DNA from: Gilvimarinus agarilyticus
Lineage (GTDB): Bacteria > Pseudomonadota > Gammaproteobacteria > Pseudomonadales > Cellvibrionaceae
Direction of reading: 5' to 3'
DNA: 64,000 bases
Assembly: GCF_000832015.1 (NCBI RefSeq)
Contig: NZ_JXCJ01000001.1
Location: 1,355,864-1,419,863 of the forward strand
Shown here: one piece after another, positions 56,135-64,000 of the stretch
How positions within the stretch are numbered: the stretch's first letter is position 1
How the letters are laid out: each line of letters opens with the position of its first letter
The notes under the pieces: generated by a model
Seen by the model: the letters and a program-made list of their open reading frames with translations, nothing else
What the model was told of the DNA's origin: nothing
The model's database searches: none
Made by a program: the position numbers and the translations under genes

Positions 56135-56671
56135 CTAGCCCTCTGTTGTGATAAATGAAGCAAGCATATCAGCGTAGGTGCCTTGGGCTTGCATGATTAG
56201 GTCACAAGCGTCGCGTACCGCGCCTTCGCCGCCACGGTTGTGGCTGATCCAGTGGGCGCGCTCGGTAACCGCGCTGTGGCCATTGGGTACCGATAGCGCC
56301 AGGCCTACCCGGGTCATAATTGTCAGGTCGGGCCAGTCATCGCCCATGTGGGCGATTTCATCGGGGGCGATATTCATGCCTTCGATCATCTCGCCCAGTG
56401 CTTGCCATTTGTCTTCGCGGCCTTGGATGAGTAATTCAATACCTAGCTCTCGAGCGCGTCTGGCAACCAGGGCGCTGGTACGGCCGGTAATGATGCCTAC
56501 CTTAACGCCAGATTTTTGCAGCAACTTAAGCCCTTGTCCATCGAGTGTATTAAAGGCTTTTAGTTCATTGCCGGCGTTATCGAAGTACAGTTTGCAATCG
56601 GAAAGTACGCCGTCTACATCCAATAATAAGAGTTTGATGCGGCGTGCTCGTGCGAGAGTGTCTTCAGTCAT
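56135..56671 (-). CDS. kdsC: KDO 8-phosphate phosphatase KdsC
   Basis: HAD-family phosphatase that forms free KDO for LPS. The 178 residues have the nucleophile and acid/base aspartates D18 and D20 in LLDVDGVLSD, the GIITGRTS second motif and MGDDWPD for metal binding. The C-terminal cap-less layout is normal for this family. Between kdsD and lptC as in most gammaproteobacteria. Confidence 0.97.
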   Translation of the reverse strand: MTEDTLARARRIKLLLLDVDGVLSDCKLYFDNAGNELKAFNTLDGQGLKLLQKSGVKVGIITGRTSALVARRARELGIELLIQGREDKWQALGEMIEGMNIAPDEIAHMGDDWPDLTIMTRVGLALSVPNGHSAVTERAHWISHNRGGEGAVRDACDLIMQAQGTYADMLASFITTEG

Positions 56672-56709
56672 AAGTCTACAGCTGTATTGGGGTTAGCAAA
56701 GCGGCGCGA

Positions 56710-57681
56710 TTAAATCACACCGGCGCGTAATAAGTCATGCATATGCACAACACCGGTGGCAACGCCTTGTTCATCGGTTATCACCAGCGCGGTAATCTTG
56801 CGCGTCTCCATTAAATTAAGTGCCTCGGCCGCGAGCGTATCCGGGCCTATGGTGGTGGGCGTGGGGTGCATGATTTCGTGCATTTCGGCGGAGTGAATGT
56901 CCACGCCGCGATCGATGCTGCGGCGCAAGTCGCCGTCGGTAAAAATGCCGGCCAGGGTGCCGTCGTCATTGACGATGGTGGTCATGCCGAACCCTTTGGA
57001 GGTCATTTCAAGCAGCGCCCGCGCCAGGGTGTCTTTGGGTTTTACGGCGGGCAGGGCGTCGTCATCGTGCATGACGTCGCTAACCCGTAATAACAGCTTG
57101 CGTCCCAGTGAGCCGCCCGGGTGCGAAAACGCGAAATCCTCGGCGGTAAAGCCTCGGGCCTCAAGCAGCGCAATGGCAAGTGCATCACCCAATACCGTGG
57201 TAACGGTGGCGCTGGAGGTAGGGGCGAGCGCCAGCGGGCAGGCTTCGCGCTCCACCGCGATGCTTAAATGGACCTCGGCGGTTTGCGCTAGCACCGAGTT
57301 GGGCGCGCCGGTCATGCTGATCATCGGGACGCCCAGGCGCTTGATCAGTGGCAGTAATGCCAGCAGTTCGGGAGAGTTGCCCGAGTAAGAGATGGCAATG
57401 AGTAAGTCGTCTCGGGTCAGCATGCCTAAATCGCCATGGCTGGCTTCACCCGGATGCATAAAAAACGCTGGGGTACCGGTGCTGACGAGGGTGGCCGCTA
57501 TTTTTTTGCCCATATGGCCGGATTTGCCCATACCTGAAACGATCACGCGGCCGCTGCACTGTAAAATTTGCCGGCAGGCGAGCTCAAACTGCTCGTCGAT
57601 ATGATCGCGCAGTTCTGTTACCGCCTGCGCTTCTAATTCAATGGTGCGCAGCGCTGACTGAGTAAAGTCGAAGTCGGTCAT
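56710..57681 (-). CDS. kdsD: Arabinose 5-phosphate isomerase KdsD
   Basis: Interconverts ribulose 5-phosphate and arabinose 5-phosphate, the precursor of KDO. The 323 residues contain an SIS domain (about 40-175, with SGMGKSGHMGKKIAATLVSTGTPAF split across the first strand-helix, and ISYSGNSPE) and two CBS domains (about 205-265 and 275-323). It lies 38 bp upstream of kdsC in transcription order. Confidence 0.97.
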   Translation of the reverse strand: MTDFDFTQSALRTIELEAQAVTELRDHIDEQFELACRQILQCSGRVIVSGMGKSGHMGKKIAATLVSTGTPAFFMHPGEASHGDLGMLTRDDLLIAISYSGNSPELLALLPLIKRLGVPMISMTGAPNSVLAQTAEVHLSIAVEREACPLALAPTSSATVTTVLGDALAIALLEARGFTAEDFAFSHPGGSLGRKLLLRVSDVMHDDDALPAVKPKDTLARALLEMTSKGFGMTTIVNDDGTLAGIFTDGDLRRSIDRGVDIHSAEMHEIMHPTPTTIGPDTLAAEALNLMETRKITALVITDEQGVATGVVHMHDLLRAGVI

Positions 57682-57732
57682 GATCCCTTAGGCGTCTCAA
57701 AGCATTTTTTGAATGGGCGCTAGTATAGTGGA

Positions 57733-58695
57733 TTAACCCAGCAGTAGGGCGTAATAGCCCACATACAGCACAAGCAACAATACGCCCAGCGGTTTGCCCA
57801 GGGCCGCACCACCGCTATTGCGGCGCATGAGGTAACTTATGTAGAGGGCGAGAGCCAGCACCAACGTTAGGCCGCCCATGGCCATAAAATCGCGGTTAAA
57901 GACGGCCGGCTCCATATCGAGCGGTGCGACGATGCCGGGTATTGCCATCACGGCTAATAGGTTAAACAGGTTGGAGCCAATCACGTTGCCAATGGCGATG
58001 TCATAGTGGCCTTTTAAAGCGCTGACTACCGAGGCCGCCAGCTCTGGTAGGCTGGTGCCTACCGCCACTACCGTCAGGCCGATCACTAGTGGGCTGACGC
58101 CAAACGCCAGGGCTAATTCGCTGGCGCCTCGAACCAGCAAGTCGGAGCTGATGATAAGAATCACCAGGCCGATAACGAACCACGCAATCGAGGCAATCCG
58201 GCTCATGACTGGGATATCATCTTCTACCTCTTCGGGGTGATGGCGCTTACTCCAGATGATCAATCCCATGACGCAGGGTAGCAGGGCCAGCAGGATCCAG
58301 CCTTCGGCACTGGAGAGAGTGGCGTCACTCAGAAACCACCCGGCGAGGGCGGTGACCAGTAATAATATTGGCAGCTCGATTTTTAGCAGGTGGTTTTGCA
58401 CGGGCAGAGCGGCAATTAGCGCCGTGGCGCCCAGTACCAGCCCGATATTGGCCAGGTTGGAGCCTAGGGCGTTGCCGATAGCAAGGTCGCCGGCGCCTTT
58501 GAGTGCGGCATTTAGCGACACGACGACTTCCGGCGCCGAGGTACCGAAGGCGACGATGGTGAGACCAATGATCAGTTTTGATATGCCAAAGGTGCGCGCC
58601 ATGGCCGCGCTGCCGGCCACAAATTTATCGGCGCTCCAGATTAAGCCGACAAAGCCGACCAAAACTAATAGGGCGGGGATCCAAAGCTGGGTCAT
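57733..58695 (-). CDS. yrbG: Calcium/sodium antiporter (YrbG family)
   Basis: Inner-membrane exchanger of the CaCA family. The 320 residues hold ten membrane segments with the two inverted alpha repeats visible as AFGTSAPEVVVSLNAALKG and AVGTSLPELAASVVSALKG, each followed by IGNxxGSNLxN. The first gene of the minus-strand yrbG-kdsD-kdsC-lptCAB group, divergent from mlaC; in most relatives mlaF would stand next to it on the other strand. Confidence 0.95.
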   Translation of the reverse strand: MTQLWIPALLVLVGFVGLIWSADKFVAGSAAMARTFGISKLIIGLTIVAFGTSAPEVVVSLNAALKGAGDLAIGNALGSNLANIGLVLGATALIAALPVQNHLLKIELPILLLVTALAGWFLSDATLSSAEGWILLALLPCVMGLIIWSKRHHPEEVEDDIPVMSRIASIAWFVIGLVILIISSDLLVRGASELALAFGVSPLVIGLTVVAVGTSLPELAASVVSALKGHYDIAIGNVIGSNLFNLLAVMAIPGIVAPLDMEPAVFNRDFMAMGGLTLVLALALYISYLMRRNSGGAALGKPLGVLLLVLYVGYYALLLG

Positions 58696-58787
58696 AAAGT
58701 GGTCTCGGTAGAATGCTGACTGATTTTTTTACTAAGGGTTGGCACCATTTTACTGAGCGGTTGTCAGTAGGTGGGCGCGGGGCTAAA

Positions 58788-58796
58788 TGGTATAGT
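58788..58796 (+). promoter_or_regulatory. Possible extended -10 promoter for mlaC-ibaG-murA
   Basis: TGGTATAGT at 58788-58796 combines a TATAGT -10 hexamer with an upstream TG dinucleotide. No good -35 is found at 17 bp; TTGTCA lies 24 bp upstream, which is too far. It is the best candidate in the 274-bp gap between yrbG and mlaC. Confidence 0.35.
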
Positions 58797-58969
58797 GTTC
58801 CGCATCGCACAGCAATTAGATGCGGCCAGCTTATGGTTTGTTTAATGTGAATCCTAACGCTGGGTAATCCGGCGAGCTCTGTAGGACGTATCTTTGTTAT
58901 TAGTCAGGCTCGTACATGGCGTCGGCTAGGGAAGAGTTTGTGGTAATTTACTCGTTAAGGAATGGAAAG

Positions 58970-59584
58970 ATGACTCGATTTTCGTTACAAAAGCCGCTGC
59001 AGGTTGCTGTGGTGTTTTTTATGTTTATGTCACTGCTGGCTCGCGCCGAAAGCGCCGACCCTTACCAGGTAGTAGATGACGTAACCAATAAATTGATTAG
59101 TGCGGCGCAGGAGCATAATAAAGGCGGTGATAAGGCCACTTTTGATGCTCAGGTCATGGCGGCGCTGGAGCCTGTGGTGGCGTTTGATTACATCGCCCGT
59201 GTGGTGATGGGTAACTACTACGGTAAAGCGACCGACGAGCAAAAGCGTGCATTTGCCGATAAATTTCAGTCTGACCTGGTGAACACCTACGCCAAAGGTA
59301 TCGCGACCTACGCTGACAGTAATATTCAACTAACCCCCGCGTCTGAGCCGGCGGGCGATGCGCGTCGTGTCACCGTCGAGCAGCAAGTAAGCCACGAAGG
59401 CTCTACTCACAAGCTGTCCTATACCATGGGTAAAAACCGTGAGGATCAGTGGAAGCTGATCAACGTAGTTCTCAACGGTGTGAATCTCGGCCGCTCGTTC
59501 AGCAGTCAGTTTGAGCAGCTGGCCAACAAGTACAATGGCGATATCGATCGGGTTATCAGCCATTGGGACTCGTCAGAAGGCTAA
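58970..59584 (+). CDS. mlaC: Phospholipid-binding periplasmic protein MlaC, without the other mla genes
   Basis: Soluble carrier that moves phospholipids between outer-membrane MlaA and the inner-membrane MlaFEDB complex. The 204 residues have a signal peptide (about 1-26, cleavage near ARA-ES), the YQVVDDVTNKLISAA helix, FDYIARVVMGNYYGKATDEQKRAF in the body and WKLINVVLNGVNLG near the end. The ATG at 58970 with AAGGAA upstream is chosen over 58916, which would put residues before the signal. mlaF, mlaE and mlaD, normally just upstream, and mlaB, normally just downstream, are not here. Confidence 0.93.
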   Translation: MTRFSLQKPLQVAVVFFMFMSLLARAESADPYQVVDDVTNKLISAAQEHNKGGDKATFDAQVMAALEPVVAFDYIARVVMGNYYGKATDEQKRAFADKFQSDLVNTYAKGIATYADSNIQLTPASEPAGDARRVTVEQQVSHEGSTHKLSYTMGKNREDQWKLINVVLNGVNLGRSFSSQFEQLANKYNGDIDRVISHWDSSEG

Positions 59585-59716
59585 AGATCCCCTGTCAGTA
59601 GCGCTCGTGCGCCTTGGAGGTGCGCGGGGCGCTACAATCCGGTAATATTCCCGCCTTGAGATTCCAATTTGTTGGCCCGCTTTGCGCGACGGCCAACCCA
59701 GCCCTATGGGAGAGCT

Positions 59717-59959
59717 ATGCAAGCCCACGAGATTCAAGCACTTATAGAAAGCCACATCGCCGATAGTCAGGCACAGGTCACTATTGAAGGTAGTCATGTG
59801 CACCTGGTGGTCGTGAGCCCAGCTTTTGCCGGTGTTAGTCCTGTTAAAAAGCAGCAGATGGTGTATGCCGTGCTGACGGATCAAATCGCCAGCGGCGTGA
59901 TTCACGCCGTACATATGAAAACGCTAACTCCCGAAGAGTTTGCCCGCCAGTCCAGCTAA
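59717..59959 (+). CDS. ibaG: BolA family protein IbaG
   Basis: Small BolA-type protein that binds iron-sulfur clusters with monothiol glutaredoxin and responds to acid stress in E. coli. The 80 residues start MQAHEIQALIESH, with the AGVSPVKKQQMVYAVL helix and IHAVHMKTLTPEEF end. The ATG at 59717 follows GGGAGAG; the in-frame upstream start at 59669 is rejected. It precedes murA by 12 bp, the standard position. A GC-rich hairpin (59598-59635, arms GTAGCGC/GCGCTAC) lies between it and mlaC. Confidence 0.94.
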   Translation: MQAHEIQALIESHIADSQAQVTIEGSHVHLVVVSPAFAGVSPVKKQQMVYAVLTDQIASGVIHAVHMKTLTPEEFARQSS

Positions 59960-61234
<1,275 letters not shown>

Positions 61235-61242
61235 GTTAAATT

Positions 61243-61884
61243 ATGAGTGACATGATTACCATTGCCCTAACCAAGGGGCGGATTTTGGAGGAGACGTTGC
61301 CACTGTTGGCGGCGGCGGAGATTCTCCCGGAAGAAGATATCAATAAAAGCCGCAAGCTGGTATTTGCCACCAATCAGGCTGACGTTCAGTTACTGGTGTT
61401 GCGCGGCGCTGATGTGCCTACCTATGTGCAATTTGGCGCAGCCGATATGGGCATATCCGGTAAAGACACGCTGATGGAGAACGGCGCTGAAGGCTTGTAC
61501 GAGCCTTTGGATTTGCGTATTGCCCGCTGCCAGTTAATGACGGCGGCCATTAAAGGCGCTGCGACCAAGCCTGGCCGAATCCGCGTGGCAACCAAGTACG
61601 TAAATATCGCCAAGCAATACTATGCCGCGCAAGGACGTCAGAGCGATATTATTAAGTTGTATGGTGGCATGGAGCTCGCGCCGATAATGGGGCTGGCTGA
61701 CGAGATTGTGGATATCGTCGATACCGGTAATACCCTTAAGGCAAATGGGCTTGAGGCCCGTGAGTTTATTGCCGACATCAGCTCGAGGCTGATTGTGAAC
61801 AAGGCCTCCATGAAGATGAAGCACGTGCGTATTCAGGCCATTATCGACGGTATTGCCCAGGCGGTAAACGCTGGCAACGACTAA
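61243..61884 (+). CDS. hisG: ATP phosphoribosyltransferase, short form HisG
   Basis: First enzyme of histidine synthesis, joining ATP and PRPP. The 213 residues are the short form: catalytic core only, with ALTKGRI at the start, [13 protein letters not shown] and the PRPP loop [17 protein letters not shown]; the C-terminal histidine-binding domain of the long form is missing. Short HisG enzymes work with the HisS-like regulatory subunit HisZ, which is not in this window. hisD follows after 12 bp. Confidence 0.97.
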   Translation: MSDMITIALTKGRILEETLPLLAAAEILPEEDINKSRKLVFATNQADVQLLVLRGADVPTYVQFGAADMGISGKDTLMENGAEGLYEPLDLRIARCQLMTAAIKGAATKPGRIRVATKYVNIAKQYYAAQGRQSDIIKLYGGMELAPIMGLADEIVDIVDTGNTLKANGLEAREFIADISSRLIVNKASMKMKHVRIQAIIDGIAQAVNAGND

Positions 61885-61896
61885 GCAGAGAGTACT

Positions 61897-63204
61897 ATGA
61901 CTGACAACTCCATGATCGCTCGTCTCGATGCGTCCGAGGCTGACTTCTCCGCCCAGCTCGATGAGTTGCTGGCCTGGGACTCGGTGTCTGACACTAAGGT
62001 GGCCGATATTGTGGCCGAGATTATCGCGGCGGTAAAACAGCGCGGTGACGCGGCTGTTATAGAGTACACCAATCGCTTTGACCGGCGCAGCGTCGCCGCG
62101 ATGGATGAGCTGGTGGTACCGGCCGAGCGCATCGCCACGGCGCTCGAGAGTATCTCACGAGCCCAGCGCGAGGCTCTGGAAACCGCAGCCCAGCGCGTGC
62201 GCAGCTATCACGAACATCAAAAGCAGGCCTCTTGGCGCTATACCGAGGCCGACGGCACGGTATTGGGGCAGCAGATTACCGCCATGCAGCGAGTAGGGCT
62301 GTACGTGCCGGGTGGCAAGGCGTCTTATCCTTCATCGGTGCTGATGAACGCTATCCCCGCTAAGGTGGCCGGCGTTGATGAGTTAACGATGGTCGTGCCC
62401 GCTCCCGACGGCGAGCTTAACGATATGGTGTTGGCGGCGGCGGCAATTGCCGGCGTCGATCGCGTTATTACCGTGGGTGGAGCGCAGGCGGTGGCGGCAC
62501 TTGCCTACGGCACTGAGACGATTGCCCGGGTGGATAAAATTGTCGGGCCGGGCAATATCTTTGTCGCGACCGCTAAGCGAGCGGTATTTGGTCAAGTGGC
62601 GATCGATATGATTGCCGGGCCCTCCGAAATTTTAGTGCTGTGCGATGGCGAAACCGATCCTGACTGGATTGCGATGGACCTGTTTAGTCAGGCTGAGCAC
62701 GACGAGCAGGCGCAATCGATCTTAATCTGCCCTGATCAGCAGTACCTCGATAAAGTGGCAGAGTCGATGTCGCGGCTGCTGCCAACGATGAGCCGAGAGG
62801 CTATTATTCGGCCGTCTCTGGCCAACCGTGGTGCGCTTATCAAAGTGGCCGATATGGACGAGGCGGTTGAGCTGTCGAACCGAATCGCTCCGGAGCATTT
62901 GGAGCTGTCGGTAGCTGATCCGGAGGCTTTGCTGCCCAGTATTCGCCATGCGGGTGCTATTTTTATGGGCCGTCATACCCCTGAGGCGCTGGGGGATTAC
63001 TGCGCTGGGCCCAATCACGTGTTACCCACGTCGGGCACCGCACGGTTTTCGTCGCCGCTTGGGGTGTACGACTTTCAAAAGCGCAGCTCGATTATTTTTT
63101 GCTCACCCGAAGGGGCGTCGGTGTTGGCCGAGACGGCCTCTGTCTTGGCGCGCAGCGAAGATTTAGAGGCGCACGCTATTTCTGCAGAATACCGCAAACG
63201 TTAA
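61897..63204 (+). CDS. hisD: Histidinol dehydrogenase HisD
   Basis: NAD- and zinc-dependent enzyme of the last two steps of histidine synthesis. The 435 residues include [18 protein letters not shown], the VDKIVGPGN block, GPSEILVL, the zinc-binding AEHDEQAQ and the catalytic [11 protein letters not shown]. hisC, which follows hisD in Pseudomonas, is not present; the next gene is convergent. A weak hairpin (CCACCGC/GCGGTGG, 63210-63235) lies in the gap. Confidence 0.97.
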   Translation: MTDNSMIARLDASEADFSAQLDELLAWDSVSDTKVADIVAEIIAAVKQRGDAAVIEYTNRFDRRSVAAMDELVVPAERIATALESISRAQREALETAAQRVRSYHEHQKQASWRYTEADGTVLGQQITAMQRVGLYVPGGKASYPSSVLMNAIPAKVAGVDELTMVVPAPDGELNDMVLAAAAIAGVDRVITVGGAQAVAALAYGTETIARVDKIVGPGNIFVATAKRAVFGQVAIDMIAGPSEILVLCDGETDPDWIAMDLFSQAEHDEQAQSILICPDQQYLDKVAESMSRLLPTMSREAIIRPSLANRGALIKVADMDEAVELSNRIAPEHLELSVADPEALLPSIRHAGAIFMGRHTPEALGDYCAGPNHVLPTSGTARFSSPLGVYDFQKRSSIIFCSPEGASVLAETASVLARSEDLEAHAISAEYRKR

Positions 63205-63242
63205 GTTTGCCACCGCTGGGGTTGCCCGGCGGTGGTGAGCTA

Positions 63243-64000
63243 TTAAGTGCGGTTAACTTCCAGATTGTCGGGGCGCTCGCCCACAGTAACTTCTATTTCC
63301 AGTTCTTCGGGAAGCGAGCCGTTGGTGTGCGGGCGCAGTATTCGCACAGTGACTTTTGTGCCGGGAGATAAGTCGGCCACTTCTCGGAGCCCCTGTCGTT
63401 CGTTGCCGATGGGTTGGTCATTAATGTGGGTGATGACGTCGTTGGGGCGAATGCCGGCAATGTGAGCCGGGTTGTTGAGAAACACGTTGGTCACTCGCAG
63501 CCCGCTCACGTTTCTCAACCCTAATGCCGCAATGGCGGCCGGTGTTAAGCGTTCGGCGTCCAGCCCCAGCCAGCCGCGGACTACGCGCCCATACTTTATT
63601 ATGTCTTTGAGCGACTTCATCGCATCGTCGGCCGGTACGGCAAAGCCGATACCAACCGTGTCAAAAATAATCGCGGCGTTAATGCCCAGCAAGTTGCCGT
63701 GGTTATCGATCAGCGCGCCGCCCGAGTTACCTGGGTTGATCGCGGCGTCGGTTTGGATGTAATTCTCATAGCTACTGATGCCTAAGCCATAGCGGCTAAG
63801 TGCGCTGATGATCCCTTGAGTAACGGTTTGTCCCACACCAAAAGGGTTGCCGATGGCCAGCACCACATCGCCTACGCGCGCTTTGTTGGGATTGCCGATA
63901 GTAATGGGGGTCAGGTTATCCAGCTCAATTTTCAGTACGGCCAGGTCGCTGCCGGGGTCGTTGCCAATAATGGTGGCGCCGGCCCGGCGCCCGTCGTGCA
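63243..64000 (-). CDS. DegS/AlgW-type periplasmic serine protease (5' part outside window)
   Basis: HtrA-family protease that starts the envelope stress response by cutting the anti-sigma factor RseA/MucA when its PDZ domain binds misfolded porin tails. The frame stays open to the right edge, so the membrane anchor and catalytic histidine are beyond 64000. Visible: the catalytic aspartate in PGSDLAVLKI, the catalytic serine in NPGNSGGAL, and one C-terminal PDZ domain (GWLGLD ... VTVRIL). A single PDZ points to DegS/AlgW rather than DegP, which has two. The position convergent to hisD matches algW in Pseudomonas. Confidence 0.93.
   Translation of the reverse strand, partial: HDGRRAGATIIGNDPGSDLAVLKIELDNLTPITIGNPNKARVGDVVLAIGNPFGVGQTVTQGIISALSRYGLGISSYENYIQTDAAINPGNSGGALIDNHGNLLGINAAIIFDTVGIGFAVPADDAMKSLKDIIKYGRVVRGWLGLDAERLTPAAIAALGLRNVSGLRVTNVFLNNPAHIAGIRPNDVITHINDQPIGNERQGLREVADLSPGTKVTVRILRPHTNGSLPEELEIEVTVGERPDNLEVNRT

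Overview
The window is a 64 kb stretch of chromosomal core from a gammaproteobacterium, nearly all coding, with a base composition that looks moderately GC-rich (by eye; not computed). Gene order follows the Pseudomonas/Cellvibrio pattern very closely: dcw cluster, lpxC, secA, argJ, pilDCB/pilA, nadC, DUF1631, ampDE, gatCAB, mreBCD-maf-rng-yhdP, ptsO-rapZ-ptsN-hpf-rpoN, lptBAC-kdsCD, mlaC-ibaG-murA-hisGD and a DegS/AlgW protease. Protein sequences and the mixture of Pseudomonas-like synteny with local losses suggest a marine Cellvibrionales-type organism (Cellvibrio, Saccharophagus, Teredinibacter and relatives), but the genus cannot be fixed from sequence reading alone. MurE carries the DNPR signature of meso-diaminopimelate ligases, and the LPS genes (lpxC, kdsC, kdsD, lptABC) confirm a Gram-negative envelope.

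Layout. 1-17.4 kb, plus strand: rsmH (3' part), ftsL, ftsI, murE, murF, mraY, murD, ftsW, murG, murC, ddl, ftsQ, ftsA, ftsZ, lpxC, ending in a clear intrinsic terminator. 17.6-23.6 kb, plus: an M23 peptidase, secA, argJ and a Nudix-ThiE fusion. 23.7-28.7 kb, minus: pilB, pilC, pilD, coaE, yacG, with a 9-copy heptamer array and a REP-like repeat in its gaps. 29.0-30.1 kb, plus: two tandem type IV pilin genes, the first behind a sigma-54 promoter. 30.3-36.0 kb: nadC (minus), then DUF1631, ampD, ampE, yajQ (plus). 36.1-36.4 kb: a composite repeat made of alternating hairpins. 36.5-40.8 kb, minus: gatC, gatA, gatB, a PA4642-family gene, cysZ. 41.3-49.9 kb, plus: mreB, mreC, mreD, maf, rng, yhdP. 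50.0-58.7 kb, minus: yrbG, kdsD, kdsC, lptC, lptA, lptB, rpoN, hpf, ptsN, rapZ, ptsO, yjgA. 59.0-63.2 kb, plus: mlaC, ibaG, murA, hisG, hisD. 63.2-64 kb, minus: 3' part of a DegS/AlgW-type protease.

How it works together. The first and fifth blocks build and shape the peptidoglycan wall (precursor synthesis, divisome, MreBCD elongation complex, AmpD recycling). The lpt/kds/lpx/mla/yhdP genes make and maintain the outer membrane. The pil genes form the type IV pilus motor and fibre; the sigma-54 promoter before pilA1 links it to rpoN, which lies in the same window beside the nitrogen-PTS genes.

I did not find a convincing undescribed multi-gene system. The points that merit a second look are local: a probable ATT start codon for mreC, an mlaC gene without mlaFED or mlaB, a Nudix-ThiE fusion whose ThiE half lacks key catalytic residues, a duplicated pilin with separate transcription control, a heptamer array in the pilD-coaE gap, and a dispersed two-hairpin repeat family.
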